Shown here piece by piece: positions 1 through 8,514 of a stretch of DNA of 42,144 bases. How positions within the stretch are numbered: position 1 is the first letter of the stretch; each line of letters begins with the position of its first letter. Position numbers and translations under genes: made by a program. The stretch is from Lachnospiraceae bacterium MD335 (GTDB taxonomy: Bacteria > Bacillota > Clostridia > Lachnospirales > Lachnospiraceae), in the NCBI GenBank assembly GCA_000403335.2, contig KE159630.1, forward strand, positions 569,568 through 611,711, read 5' to 3'. The notes under the pieces were generated by a model. That model had not been told where the DNA came from. It saw only the letters and a list, made by a program, of their open reading frames with translations, and did no database searches.

Positions 1-249
1 TGGGTGCTGTTTCACACAAGGTATGCAACATGATATTTGCAATACTCAGAGATAATAAGCCTTTTGAAATCATCACTCCACAGGAGCATATCAAACAATA
101 CAATGCTGCTAAATGCGACATAGCCGCATAAAATACTGTAAATCCAACGAATCAACATCTTTTTAAACAAGGTATTTTCACCAAGGGATAAGTGCACCCT
201 TTTTTAGGAGAAAATATTTTTCATTTTTCTATTGACATTTATTAGCTGG

Positions 250-343
250 ACTTCCGTGGTGTCGTAGCTTACCTCTGTTTTGGCGGGATTGCAAGCAGGA
301 AAATAAAAAAGCCGGAAAACCGCTTGTAGCGTCCGACTTTTTG
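250..343. repeat. 90-bp promoter/terminator element, copy A
   Basis: This stretch closely resembles 22221-22315: both run from a shared CTTCCGTGGTGTCGTA to GCGTCCGAC. It contains a hairpin at 306-342 (AAAAAGCCGG pairing with CCGACTTTTT around an inner CGCTTGTAGCG) that should end leftward transcription from the toxin gene beginning at 345. In copy B the same DNA also holds a leftward promoter (TTGCCA, 17 bp, TAAGAT) for a small gene; here that promoter is degenerate and the small gene is absent. To the left, positions 1-249 hold nothing I can support: only a weak leftward GTG-start frame (12-197). Confidence 0.7.
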
Positions 344-344
344 G

Positions 345-896
345 CTAATTGTTTTTCTTTTCTATAAATTTATCATGCATCTGTTCAAGCAATGTAAAAT
401 CAACCGTGCTTTTCAGATATCCGATGGCAGGATTGTTTTCCTTTTTCTGTTTGTACAGAATTTTTGCATTCTGGACGATTTTGTTTTTGTTTTTACGGAT
501 AAAAAGCATTTCCTTATGTATGAGAGCCTTATAAAATAAATCTTGTTCATGCTCCACGTCATATAGGGTTAATTCCGATGCAGGAACAGGAATCATATTG
601 CTCAGTTTCAAAGTTCCCTTTAATTCCAGTTCCCCGGATGAGGATTGGGATGTAATGCGGATGATGGGGACAATGCTTCCGCGGATTTTCTGTACTCCAT
701 TTTCCATTCGGTAATCAGAATTTTTAGGCGAGGAAAGGGGGATGTAATAGTTATACCCGTTAATGCTGTATACAATGCCCAGATACTTCCGTGTATGGTT
801 CCGATCATTTTCCTTTGAGGAAAAAACATTTTTTTCAACGGTACTGATATATGAGATGTATTCCTCAGATATTTCATATAGTTTTAGTTCGCTCAT
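345..896 (-). CDS. Type III toxin-antitoxin toxin, ToxN/AbiQ family endoribonuclease
   Basis: The 183-residue protein looks like the ToxN/AbiQ toxin family, which cleaves RNA and is held inactive by a small repetitive RNA. The family signature is visible early: KYLGIVYSING followed by YYIPLSSPK (about residues 38-60), the conserved core of these compact nucleases. Length fits the family (about 170-200). I chose the ATG at 896 because AGGAG lies just upstream; the TTG at 911 has no ribosome site. Upstream on the same strand lie a short terminator, three ~38-nt tandem repeats and a consensus promoter, exactly the toxIN layout. Family members are plasmid stabilisers and anti-phage abortive infection systems, so a phage-defence role is a reasonable inference. 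Confidence 0.88.
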   Translation of the reverse strand: MSELKLYEISEEYISYISTVEKNVFSSKENDRNHTRKYLGIVYSINGYNYYIPLSSPKNSDYRMENGVQKIRGSIVPIIRITSQSSSGELELKGTLKLSNMIPVPASELTLYDVEHEQDLFYKALIHKEMLFIRKNKNKIVQNAKILYKQKKENNPAIGYLKSTVDFTLLEQMHDKFIEKKNN

Positions 897-914
897 TGGT
901 ATCTCCTGCAAAGA

Positions 915-941
915 AAAGGGCGATCATAGCGATCACCCTTT
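915..941 (-). terminator. Attenuating terminator between toxI repeats and toxN
   Basis: On the minus strand AAAGGG-T-GATC pairs with GATC-G-CCCTTT around a five-base loop, followed by a T-rich run. It lies between the antitoxin repeats and the toxin start. In known type III systems such a terminator sets the excess of antitoxin RNA over toxin mRNA. Confidence 0.8.
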
Positions 942-1076
942 GATTTTAAAGTTTCCCACTGTCTGGCAGGGAATCTCCTGATTAATAAAGTTTTCCACTA
1001 TCTGGCAGGAACTCTCCTAAATATAAAGTTTTCCACTGTCTGGCAGGAACTCTCCTGACGATGGTTTCCCATCTCT
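942..1076 (-). ncRNA. ToxI-like antitoxin RNA, three tandem repeats
   Basis: Three tandem units begin on the plus strand at 948, 987 and 1025, with a period of 38-39 nt; each carries AAAGTTT(T/C)CCACT, TCTGGCAGG and TCTCCT. A degenerate fourth piece lies at 1061-1076. Transcribed from the promoter at 1083-1111, they would form an RNA repeated in tandem and stopped before the toxin gene, as for ToxI or antiQ. In known systems the toxin cuts this RNA into single repeat units that bind and neutralise it. The repeats abut one another without unique spacers, so this is not a CRISPR array. Confidence 0.85.
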
Positions 1077-1082
1077 GATATT

Positions 1083-1111
1083 ATTATACGTTTTTGCGGG
1101 AAATATGTCAA
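1083..1111 (-). promoter_or_regulatory. Consensus sigma-A promoter for the toxI-toxN unit
   Basis: On the minus strand there is a perfect TTGACA (1106-1111), a 17-bp spacer and a perfect TATAAT (1083-1088), placed just ahead of the antitoxin repeats. A full-strength promoter fits the need for abundant antitoxin RNA. Confidence 0.88.
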
Positions 1112-1130
1112 TAAAAATGAAAAATTCCGC

Positions 1131-1856
1131 GAAATCATTTTATAGCGGATCCGCATAAAAGCAAGGAAATCTTGTCGAATCCCATTTGTCGAATGTCGAA
1201 TTGGGTGGGGTAAATGGGGTAAAGAGGGGTAAAAGTCATCAAAGTATAACAGCGGCACAGGCGGCAATTTCCAATTGATGCCATAGGAATTTGGGTACTA
1301 ACAGGCAAAAGTATTGAAGAATGGCTTAAAATCAAGGTTTTTTAGGCTTGGTGGGGTTCATCACGGTGGATGGTGGATCCCAATTTTTTTGTTTTTGGAT
1401 GCCGCTGATAGGATGGCGATTAGGGAAAAAATCGTACTATCAGGCAAAAGTATACTTTCACGCAAAAGTCCGGGGTTTCCGTGATAGTATAAAACGGAAA
1501 GGTAAAAGGGTGTAGGATATTGTTGGTTTTTGCGGAAAAGGGTATTAGGTTGGCGGAAAATGCTGTTGAAAAACGGGGGATATGATACAAGCACGGAAAC
1601 TGCTCGGAGTTTTCGTGTTTGTATTGGTGTTTCCGTGATAGTTTGGAGTTTTGCGTGATAGTATACAGTAAAATTGAAAAATATTAGCGGGAGGACAAGG
1701 GCTGGTTGATGGCTCTTTTTTGCTTTCCACTCCCGAAAAATAGTCGTTTCGTGCCATCGGGTGAAAAACAGAAAATTTTTATGGTATAATTCAGTGGATG
1801 CTTTTGCTTTAGCGGGAACGGTTTTCTGCCGAAGTAATAGGAAACAGCGGAAAGGG
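1131..1856 (+). repeat. ~726-bp long direct repeat, copy A (partner at 22683-23389)
   Basis: Nearly every stretch of this non-coding block reappears, by eye about 90% identical, at 22683-23389, in the same orientation 21.5 kb away. Both copies end a few bases before the start codon of an unrelated gene (flavoprotein here, HxlR regulator there). Inside are three GTCGAAT and three GGGGTAAA repeats (1172-1234), and six copies of a ~16-bp box like TACTATCACGCAAAAGTA: three in one orientation (1296, 1435, 1453) and three inverted (about 1474, 1629, 1647). Frames across it are shadows without ribosome sites. Confidence 0.9.
1761..1790 (+). promoter_or_regulatory. Promoter at the end of repeat copy A, driving the flavoprotein gene
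   Basis: An extended -10 (TGGTATAAT, hexamer 1785-1790) lies 18 bp after a weak GTGAAA (1761-1766). The same promoter recurs in copy B at 23294-23323. It leaves a leader of about 70 nt before the start codon at 1867. Confidence 0.65.
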
Positions 1857-1866
1857 TGATATACAG

Positions 1867-2892
1867 ATGTATGACGTGATAGTGGTCGGGGCGGGGCCTG
1901 CGGGATGCACGGCTGCCAAGGCTTTAGCGGAAAAAGGCTATAAGGTCCTTTTGGTGGAAAAATTCAAAATGCCCAGGTACAAGTCCTGTTCGGGCGTGCT
2001 GATAAAGAAATCAATGGAACTTGTGAAAAGTTATTTCGGGGAGGATGTGCCGGAATCTGCCATGTGTACCCCGACAGAGAACAGGGGAATGATCTTCACG
2101 GATGATAAGGGGAAGGAATACCGCTTCGAGCAGGAGGGGCTGAATGTATGGCGCAGCCATTTTGACGGGTGGCTTGCGGGGAAAGCAAAGGAGAGCGGCG
2201 CAGAGGTTAGGGGCGGCGTGGCGGCTCTTTCCTGCACGGAAAAGGACGGGCTTGTGGAAGTCAGCCTGCACGGGAAGAAGAATTTTACAGAGGGCGCGAG
2301 GTACGTCATTGACTGCGAGGGCGTTGTCGGGACATTAAAACGGAAGATTACCGGGGAAGTTCCCGGATACATAACCACATACCAGACCTTTAACGAGGGC
2401 AGCATAGATTTAGACCCACATTACTTCTATGCGTACCTGCAGCCGGAGCTTTCGGAATATGACGCATGGTTCAACGTGAAGGATGACCTGCTGGTGCTTG
2501 GGGTGTCCGTGAAGGATATGGATAAAATCGGGCATTATTATGAACGCTTTATTTCTTACATGGAAGAAAACCACCACCTGCGTATCGGCAGGCAGACGAA
2601 GGAAGAAAAGTGGCTGATGCCGCATATCCGTCCGGGATGCCATGCAGACTACGGTGTGGGGCGTAGCCTTTTTGCCGGGGAAGTCGCCGGGTTCTTAAAT
2701 CCTATGGGCGAGGGCATATCTGCCGGGATGGAGAGCGGGTACTGTGCGGCCTGTGCGATCATGGAGCATTTTGATAATCCATCAATGGCTTGTGAAGCAT
2801 ATCGGCAAAGCATGGAAAATCTGAAATCCTATATGCAGCGCCAGTGGAGCCTTGTGGGAGGAATGGCTGGCACGTTCAGGGAGATGGAATGA
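1867..2892 (+). CDS. FAD-dependent oxidoreductase, geranylgeranyl-reductase-like family
   Basis: The 341-residue protein begins with a Rossmann dinucleotide-binding motif (GAGPAG, residues 8-13, with acidic VEK at the end of the second strand). It has a second FAD motif near residues 268-285 (LFAGEVAGFLNPMGEGI), the pattern of the geranylgeranyl reductase/para-hydroxybenzoate hydroxylase superfamily. SCSG near residue 41 matches the cysteine-containing loop of that family. It is probably a soluble flavoprotein that reduces or hydroxylates a small lipid-like substrate; the substrate cannot be read from sequence. It stands alone behind the repeat-borne promoter, and the next gene is an opposing transposase. 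Confidence 0.8.
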   Translation: MYDVIVVGAGPAGCTAAKALAEKGYKVLLVEKFKMPRYKSCSGVLIKKSMELVKSYFGEDVPESAMCTPTENRGMIFTDDKGKEYRFEQEGLNVWRSHFDGWLAGKAKESGAEVRGGVAALSCTEKDGLVEVSLHGKKNFTEGARYVIDCEGVVGTLKRKITGEVPGYITTYQTFNEGSIDLDPHYFYAYLQPELSEYDAWFNVKDDLLVLGVSVKDMDKIGHYYERFISYMEENHHLRIGRQTKEEKWLMPHIRPGCHADYGVGRSLFAGEVAGFLNPMGEGISAGMESGYCAACAIMEHFDNPSMACEAYRQSMENLKSYMQRQWSLVGGMAGTFREME

Positions 2893-2947
2893 TGGTTTGA
2901 TACCAAAAGTTCTGCCAGAAAACGGAATTAGAGCATAAAAACAGAGA

Positions 2948-3014
2948 ATGACACGCTGAATTGACAGGATGACACGCTAAGATGGTGGCATTTATACAAC
3001 TTTGATTCTATAAT
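2948..3014 (+). promoter_or_regulatory. Candidate LytTR-type operator and promoter
   Basis: A perfect 10-bp direct repeat, ATGACACGCT, occurs at 2948-2957 and 2969-2978, exactly 21 bp apart. That is the spacing of known LytTR-regulator sites (two ~9-bp boxes separated by 12-13 bp). A TATAAT lies at 3009-3014 with a poor -35 (TGGCAT, 2986-2991), the pattern of an activator-dependent promoter. A similar ACGCT pair with matching geometry lies ahead of the LytTR regulator of locus 2 (31777-31837). The IS110 element now lies to the right, so the original target gene is uncertain. Confidence 0.4.
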
Positions 3015-3105
3015 CCAAACAGAAAAACAGTCTGCAAATAAAAAGTCAAGCAGAAATTTGTGAACTTTGAAAATTTTATACAGGTTGAAAAATAAGTACC
3101 ACAAA

Positions 3106-3130
3106 CAGACCACCGCAATACGCTGGTCTG
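3106..3130. other. Inverted repeat near the 3' side of the IS110 transposase
   Basis: CAGACCA and TGGTCTG form a 7-bp stem around an 11-base loop. It lies just beyond the transposase stop and probably belongs to the IS end or terminates the transposase mRNA. The exact IS boundary on this side is not visible to me. Confidence 0.4.
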
Positions 3131-3151
3131 ATGAAAAGCAAGGACATTTGT

Positions 3152-4369
3152 TTAGCTATTTTCGGCTTCCGCCAGTGCGGAAAGATATTCCCTTACCCGC
3201 CCGTAATAAATGCGGAGGAACTTGTTTGCCCCAGCAGTCATGTAGACGTAATAAGGCTTGCCCTGTGTCCGCTTCTTGTCCATGAAAGCATAAACGGGAT
3301 CATCCACGGGAGAACGCTTGATAAGGCCGTCCATGATCTGGAAGAGGGTCTTGCGCAGATAAGGAGAGCCTTTCTTTGTGGTAGGCACACTTTTACGGAC
3401 GTGCTGTCCGGATTCATCTTTTCCGGGGTCAACGCCTGCAAAAGCGGTCAGCGCACCGCGGTGCGTAAAACGCGTCACATCTCCGATCTCAGCCATGAGC
3501 TGTGGACCAAGCGTGGGCCCGACACCATTCATTGCCATGACGACAGGGTATTCTGGCAGCGTGGATGCGGTTTCGTCCATTTTCACACGGAGGGATTCCA
3601 CCGTTTCAGATGCAGTATTCAGCATTGCCACAGCCTGCCGTACCAGCATCTTTGTGCCGTCATCCTTTGGGAATACTGCGATCATGTCAGAGGAAAGCTG
3701 ATAAATAGCCGTTGCTTTGGCGGCACTAAAGTTATAGCCTTTGCGTTTACACCAGTTCTGGTAGTGCTCCGTAAAGGCATCCAGAGACTTGGAGCGCACA
3801 CAGTCCACATGCCAGTAGGTATAGACAAAGTCCACCCATTTCTGGCTGCCGTCGCTGCGGGCAGGGCTGTCAAAGAAGTTATTAGCACCCGGAAAGGTCT
3901 GGTCGAGCAGGGCAATGAGGTTGTTTTTCATGGCAGTCTTCTGATCCATATAGAAACCGAACTGGCGGTTCATGGTCTTTAGTTGGTTGCGTGTTTTATC
4001 CATGCTTCCATACTGCTTCAGTTTTGCCCATCGGTCAAGAGTATAACGAGCGATTTTTTTGGAATCAGCCTTGTCGGTCTTGGGAGAACGCAGGGAATCA
4101 TCTCCGAATTCTTTGATGAGCATGGGATTAACGGCGCTGACAAAGATACCGGCATCAGAAAGCCATGCGGCAACCGGTTCATAGTACCTTCCGGTATGCT
4201 CCATACAGACTTTTGTATCCCCGTCAAGTTCCTTGATCTGCGCGATCAGGTCATTGATGGCGGACTGTGTATGTGGGATGTCGCGGGGAGACATGACGAC
4301 AATATCGCCGGGTCTGCGGATGGTGACAGTGCTCTTGCCTTTGGAAACATCAATACCAACAGCGTTCAT
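3152..4369 (-). mobile_element. IS110-family transposase (DEDD recombinase)
   Basis: The 405-residue protein has the IS110 pattern. The N-terminal RuvC-like DEDD residues are D7 (GIDVSKGK), E57 (CMEHTGRY), D99 and D102 (PKTDKADSKKIARY). The C-terminal transposase domain has GVGP, FAGVDPG and the serine motif KKGSPYLRK that attacks DNA. The ATG at 4369 follows AAAGGAGT; an earlier start 30 bases upstream lacks a site. IS110 enzymes use a bridge RNA encoded in the element's non-coding end to choose targets, and here a ~250-bp non-coding stretch lies upstream of the gene. The frame is intact, so the element may be active. It separates the flavoprotein gene from the XRE operon. Confidence 0.92.
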
Positions 4370-4640
4370 AATAGATACTCCTTTGTAATGTATTAGCAAT
4401 GGTCAATACCAGTTTTCCCATTGCCTATTCAATCTACTGGGTATCACACGAACGTCTTTGGGTTCAACCTGCGTAAAACGAATGCTGCGAATGAGGGCTG
4501 GTTGGCTGACTGTTTTACGGACGCTAAGTCCTGAAAGGGGGTGGCCAGACCTATTGCCTTACTCATTCTAACAGCTTAAGCAACAAGATGGGTAATTCCT
4601 TACTGGCTGTAAGGGGTATTAACCATAAATATATTGTAGT
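4370..4640 (-). ncRNA. Candidate IS110 bridge RNA region
   Basis: About 250 bp of non-coding DNA lies immediately upstream of the transposase, the position of the bridge RNA in the IS110 (not IS1111) subgroup. It shows short dyads (for example TTACGCAGG and TTTTACGG segments around 4470-4520) and repeated CAATGG/CCATTG and CAATAGG/CCTATTG pieces near 4398-4422 and 4547-4556. I cannot fold it or define its loops by eye, so the call rests on position and family knowledge. Confidence 0.4.
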
Positions 4641-4660
4641 AGAAAGAGAGGTTGTTTAAG

Positions 4661-5560
4661 ATGACTTTTGGAGAAAAACTGAAAGGGCTCCGCAAAGAGA
4701 AAGGCTATTCTCAGGAGGAACTGGCAGGACTGTTAGAGGTGTCACGCCAAGCTGTAAGTAAATGGGAAAGTGACAGGGGGATACCAGAGATCGATAAATT
4801 ATTGCAGATCAGCAATATGTTTGGCGTGACACTGGATTATCTGCTAAAAAGTGAAGGGCCGGATGAGAATAATAAAGAAAATGGGTATTATGTAAGCCGG
4901 GAGACGATTGATGGGTTCCTTTCCCATAAGAGGCGTTTGGCGAAAAACATTGCTATTGGGGTTGGTCTGGTCATCAGCTCAGATATTTTTGGATGCTTTT
5001 CCGGATACATGCAGTTGCTGCGCCCGTTGTATTGGGGGACAATGGCAATTGGCATAGCTGTTTTGGTATGGACTTTTTTTCAACCGAGGCGTTACAAAGA
5101 AATCAGTTCAAATACCTTGCTGTTTGACGAAACAGTGATAAAATCCTTTCGCGAGGAAAGTAACCGAAACAGGAAAAGATATGTTGGCATGATTGTTTTG
5201 GGGGTGATAATGTTCCTTTTTGGATCAGAGTTTCTGTATATGGTAAAAGATGCTGTCGGCAGTGAAGTATGCAACGCATTGGACTGGCTGATAGATGCGG
5301 CATCGGTCATGCTACTGATTATAGCGGGAATAGCAATCCATGCCGAAAATATAATTACCCGGAATGCGGATTATATTGCGAAGAAAAATTCGCGCGGGAA
5401 ATTTACATGGGTGTATATTACCCTGCCTGCAACGGTACTGGCGGTATTGATAGGTATTGCCACAAATGCATGGAGCCCGGTTTTCCCGGTCATTTTCCTG
5501 TTTTGTGTGTTGCTTGTGACAGTCTGTAAATTGTTGATAGAAAGGAAGGAATCTAAATGA
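4661..5560 (+). CDS. XRE-family transcriptional regulator with C-terminal membrane segments
   Basis: The first ~70 residues are a Cro/CI-type helix-turn-helix (FGEKLKGLRKEKGYSQEELA, then VSRQAVSKWE, then LLQISNMFGVTLDYLL). After a short linker the protein has about five hydrophobic segments (near residues 90-110, 120-140, 170-195, 210-230, 250-290), giving a membrane-anchored DNA-binding protein of 299 residues. I chose the ATG at 4661 over the in-frame TTG at 4652, which sits too close to AGAGAGG. Its last codons overlap the start of the lipoprotein gene (ATGA), so the two are translationally coupled and may form a sensor pair. Confidence 0.85.
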   Translation: MTFGEKLKGLRKEKGYSQEELAGLLEVSRQAVSKWESDRGIPEIDKLLQISNMFGVTLDYLLKSEGPDENNKENGYYVSRETIDGFLSHKRRLAKNIAIGVGLVISSDIFGCFSGYMQLLRPLYWGTMAIGIAVLVWTFFQPRRYKEISSNTLLFDETVIKSFREESNRNRKRYVGMIVLGVIMFLFGSEFLYMVKDAVGSEVCNALDWLIDAASVMLLIIAGIAIHAENIITRNADYIAKKNSRGKFTWVYITLPATVLAVLIGIATNAWSPVFPVIFLFCVLLVTVCKLLIERKESK

Positions 5561-6048
5561 AGAAGGTATTGAGTTGTTTACTGGCAGTTATTCTGTCCGC
5601 TATAGGTCTGGCTGGATGCGGCGCAGGCAGGAATGCGGGAGGGGAAGATGTACAGCGGCTTTTGCAGGTGGAAGTTTATTCAGCGGACGGAAATCTGCTG
5701 GGTACTGTTACGGATGAGGACACCCTGCTCCGGTTTAGCGGCTTAGACTATACTGATATTTCGTCTGATACAGATGCGGAGATGGATATACTGGAGAGTG
5801 AAACCGAAAATCTTAAGGTATTATATACGATTATTTCTTACAAGGCACCAGTGGCAGCCTATAATGATGGAAACCCGGAAAAATTGATGGAACTGACAGT
5901 ATATGAAGATTCAAATATCATTAAAGAACAGATTGCCCCGGAAACAATAAAAGGGGGATATGTAGCCGAGGAATTTTTGACATTTTATACTACTGTATCA
6001 GATGAAGATAAGGAATTTATTCTGTCATTGGCAGAGGTTGAAAAATAA
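5557..6048 (+). CDS. Small lipoprotein coupled to the XRE regulator
   Basis: A 163-residue protein with a lipoprotein signal peptide: KK, a hydrophobic run, then the lipobox LAGC (Cys near residue 21). The remainder is acidic and rich in beta-prone segments (VYSADGNLLGTVTDEDTL) with no enzyme motif that I recognise. The start overlaps the preceding stop, preceded by GGAAGGAA. It should be anchored outside the membrane and could report to, or be protected by, the membrane-bound XRE protein. Its function is unknown. Confidence 0.75.
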   Translation: MKKVLSCLLAVILSAIGLAGCGAGRNAGGEDVQRLLQVEVYSADGNLLGTVTDEDTLLRFSGLDYTDISSDTDAEMDILESETENLKVLYTIISYKAPVAAYNDGNPEKLMELTVYEDSNIIKEQIAPETIKGGYVAEEFLTFYTTVSDEDKEFILSLAEVEK

Positions 6049-6097
6049 TAAGCACAAGCTGATAAGGGAAAGCCTATTTAATAAATGCGGATAGGCA

Positions 6098-6215
6098 AAG
6101 TAAAGACCGCCGCTATGGCAGACCGCCATATGCGGCGGTCTGCCTGTTGGAAAGCGGGGGAATCAGAGTTAATATGCTTACACGGCGGTTTGCGTTTCCG
6201 CTATATCGGACGAAT
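6098..6215 (+). repeat. Locus leader repeat R3, copy 1 (partner at 31565-31700)
   Basis: A GC-rich dyad (ACCGCCGC pairing with GCGGCGGT across 6104-6140) is followed by GGAAAGCGGGGGAATCAGAG and TTAATATGCTTACACGG. The second copy lies at the same place in locus 2, again 100-250 bp ahead of a LytTR regulator gene. The dyad probably ends the upstream operon and marks the locus boundary. The rest of 6049-6332 is A/T-rich leader in which I see no further gene. Confidence 0.7.
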
Positions 6216-6332
6216 GGCGAAAAATATATTTGAAACGGTTATTACACGGAAAAGCCCGTTCATATCATTAACAAAACTTTATGCCCGTTTTTGTCGATAT
6301 ATACGATATACCCATATAAGGCAGGTGATGAA

Positions 6333-7049
6333 ATGCTCTCAATAGCGGTTTGTGATGATGAAGTCATAGAATGCTGCAATATGGCAAAGAGAATTAAAAA
6401 AATTATGGAAGAAATGAAAATACCATGCATTATCCGCCAGTTCCGAAGCGGCGGGGAACTGCTGCAGGCACTGGAAAGTTTTGACATTGTTTTCCTTGAT
6501 ATCATTATGCAGGATTTGGATGGGATGAAAACAGCACAGGCTTTTCGTAAAAAGGCATCTGATAAGATACTCATTTTTGTATCTTCCAGCAGGGAGTATG
6601 TGTTTGAAGCGTATGACGTGGAGGCTTTCCAATATCTGTTGAAGCCTGTGGATGACAGGAAACTGAAAAGTGTACTGCAAAAAGCCGTCTTCAAAACAGA
6701 AAGCCGTTCACAGGAATTTATCATAGTAAGCAGGGAAAGGCAGAAAAAGAAGTTATTTCTTGATGATATATACTATTTCGAGATAAAAGGAAGGGTAGTC
6801 GATGTTCATGGGCCGGAAGGGATTTTTACTTATTATGAGCAGATAGGGGAGTTAGAGAACAAACTACAGGATAAAGGTTTTTTCAGGTGCCATAAAAGCT
6901 ATCTTATAAATCTGAAATATGTTGACGGGTATAACAGGAAGGAAGTGATTCTGGAAAACGGGAAAAAAATTGTGATTGCAAAAAGAAGATATGATGAGTT
7001 TGTCCAGAAGGTGCTTAAGGTTATGCGGGAAAATGGAGGGATTCTATGA
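6333..7049 (+). CDS. LytTR-family response regulator (AgrA/ComE-like), locus 1
   Basis: The 238-residue protein has a CheY-like receiver at residues 1-120 (acidic pair in AVCDDE, phosphoacceptor near D56 in VFLDI, the YLLKPV lysine near residue 110). A LytTR DNA-binding domain follows at about 130-235 (IYYFEIKGRVVDVH, FFRCHKSYLINL, VILENGKKIVIAKRR). The ATG at 6333 follows AGGCAGGTGAT. It overlaps the kinase gene by four bases (ATGA). LytTR regulators bind paired direct repeats and usually switch on exported peptides, bacteriocins or surface proteins, here presumably the downstream effector-like genes. Confidence 0.92.
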   Translation: MLSIAVCDDEVIECCNMAKRIKKIMEEMKIPCIIRQFRSGGELLQALESFDIVFLDIIMQDLDGMKTAQAFRKKASDKILIFVSSSREYVFEAYDVEAFQYLLKPVDDRKLKSVLQKAVFKTESRSQEFIIVSRERQKKKLFLDDIYYFEIKGRVVDVHGPEGIFTYYEQIGELENKLQDKGFFRCHKSYLINLKYVDGYNRKEVILENGKKIVIAKRRYDEFVQKVLKVMRENGGIL

Positions 7050-8425
7050 AACAACTCTTAGATTATATAGATATTTTAATTATAGCGCCATTCTTTCTAG
7101 GGTATCTATGGGCAGCGGATAAATTTTGCAAAAAATTTTTAGGGGCTTCAAAAAGGAGGGAACGGATGTTTTTGGCTTTTTCCTTTTGTAGCTGGCTGTT
7201 TAGTTGTATTTTGAGTCGGATGTATTTCAGTCTGTATATTTTTTCTGTATTGTTGAAACCGATATTCTTTATGGGATTGGTGGTACTGTTGTTCCGGTCA
7301 GACAGGGAGAAACGGATTCTGGCTGCATCCATGTTGATGGTTGTTGTAAGAACGGTAACAAATTTCAGTGCTTCTTTTTTATTTTGTCTGGAACTGTTTT
7401 TTCTGCACACAGTAAAAAAGATTCCCGAACCATTTTCTAAAGCTTGGATAAGCGCATTAATCAGTGGTGCTGGCTATTGTTTTGCTGTATTGGCTGTATG
7501 CTGGATGTCAAAGCATCTTGAGCCTGTTTTTTGTGGCAAGCGGGGAAAGTGGTATCTCATATTGGCAGTTCCTTTACTTGTGATTGTTGCAATGTATGAT
7601 GTGGCGAGCCTGGGTGCGAGTTATGGTGTTATGGTTAGGAGCGGGGGCAACATGGGATTGTATTATGATCAGCTTTTCAGCTTTGCTGAATTTTTGGTTT
7701 TGGATCTTTTGTCTATTGCAGCAACAGGATTTTATGTGTTTGGGATGAACCGTATTTATTTGGAACAGGAGAAAAGCGGCCAGTACCACTCGCAGATTGC
7801 GGTATATAAAATGCTGGCAGAACAGTACAGACAGTCGGAACGGCTGCGGCATGACATGAAGAACCATATCATTGCTCTGTCGGCGCTGTCCCGGAATCAA
7901 GAATGGGAGAAGATAGATGGCTACCTGAGAAATATGGGGGATATTGTCTTGGATGCCGGAGGGGATATGACAGGGAATAAGGCGGTGGATGCGCTTCTGT
8001 ACCAGAAGCGGAAACGGGCGGAAGAGGAAAACATCAAATGGGAATGTGATGTGCAGATGCCAAAGGGATGCTGTATCAATGAGTTTGATATGTGCGTTTT
8101 GTTTGGAAACATATTGGATAATGCGCTTAATGCGTGTGGAAGGATGCAGAGTGATGAATGTCGTTTTATCAATATTCAGGCAAAAACTGTAAAGAAATGT
8201 TTTCTGCTTGAAGTAAAAAACAGTATGGACAAGGCGGAAAAGTATACAGACGGATTTACGCATAAAGGGGATTCGCAGGAACACGGTATCGGCCTGCTGA
8301 ATGTTGGCGATGTGGTGAATAGATATAACGGGGCAGTGCATAAAGAAACCGGAAAAGGTATTTTCGTGATATCTATTTTAATGCCGTTTCCGGATACCGC
8401 ACATGACACCAAAACGGCTGTTTGA
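7046..8425 (+). CDS. GHKL sensor histidine kinase (AgrC-like), locus 1, full length
   Basis: A 459-residue membrane kinase. The first ~235 residues carry about six hydrophobic segments, the usual AgrC-like peptide sensor. The catalytic half has the HPK10-type H-box RLRHDMKNH (His near residue 269), the N-box NILDNALNAC (near 354) and the G-box EHGIGLLNV (near 414). It is coupled to the LytTR regulator by ATGA overlap. No AgrB protease or AgrD-like peptide gene is visible nearby, so the signal is unknown. Confidence 0.92.
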   Translation: MKQLLDYIDILIIAPFFLGYLWAADKFCKKFLGASKRRERMFLAFSFCSWLFSCILSRMYFSLYIFSVLLKPIFFMGLVVLLFRSDREKRILAASMLMVVVRTVTNFSASFLFCLELFFLHTVKKIPEPFSKAWISALISGAGYCFAVLAVCWMSKHLEPVFCGKRGKWYLILAVPLLVIVAMYDVASLGASYGVMVRSGGNMGLYYDQLFSFAEFLVLDLLSIAATGFYVFGMNRIYLEQEKSGQYHSQIAVYKMLAEQYRQSERLRHDMKNHIIALSALSRNQEWEKIDGYLRNMGDIVLDAGGDMTGNKAVDALLYQKRKRAEEENIKWECDVQMPKGCCINEFDMCVLFGNILDNALNACGRMQSDECRFINIQAKTVKKCFLLEVKNSMDKAEKYTDGFTHKGDSQEHGIGLLNVGDVVNRYNGAVHKETGKGIFVISILMPFPDTAHDTKTAV

Positions 8426-8514
8426 AACATAAACCTAATATCGTATATCCACGCCGCCGAAAAAATAAATGAGGGTTTATATGCTCTTAAAAACGATGAT
8501 TGGGAGGCGGTGCT

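Noticed and set aside
12-197. Leftward 61-residue frame with one hydrophobic segment
   Set aside because: GTG start without a convincing ribosome site or promoter and no recognised family; it may be a remnant, but I cannot support it.
948-1062. Tandem repeats that could be read as a CRISPR array
   Set aside because: The units abut with only A/T linkers of a few bases and no unique spacers; position and promoter fit a type III antitoxin RNA.
1135-1757. Leftward frames of 66-89 residues in repeat copy A (and longer ones in copy B)
   Set aside because: No ribosome sites, low-complexity phenylalanine/serine/proline-rich products, and frames change between the two copies; the block is non-coding.
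3131-3982. Rightward 283-residue frame
   Set aside because: It is the antisense shadow of the IS110 transposase, which has clear catalytic motifs on the other strand.
6235-6263. Possible LytTR boxes ACGGTTATT and CCCGTTCAT before the locus 1 regulator
   Set aside because: The spacing is 20 bp and the match between boxes is poor, so I do not count it as an operator.
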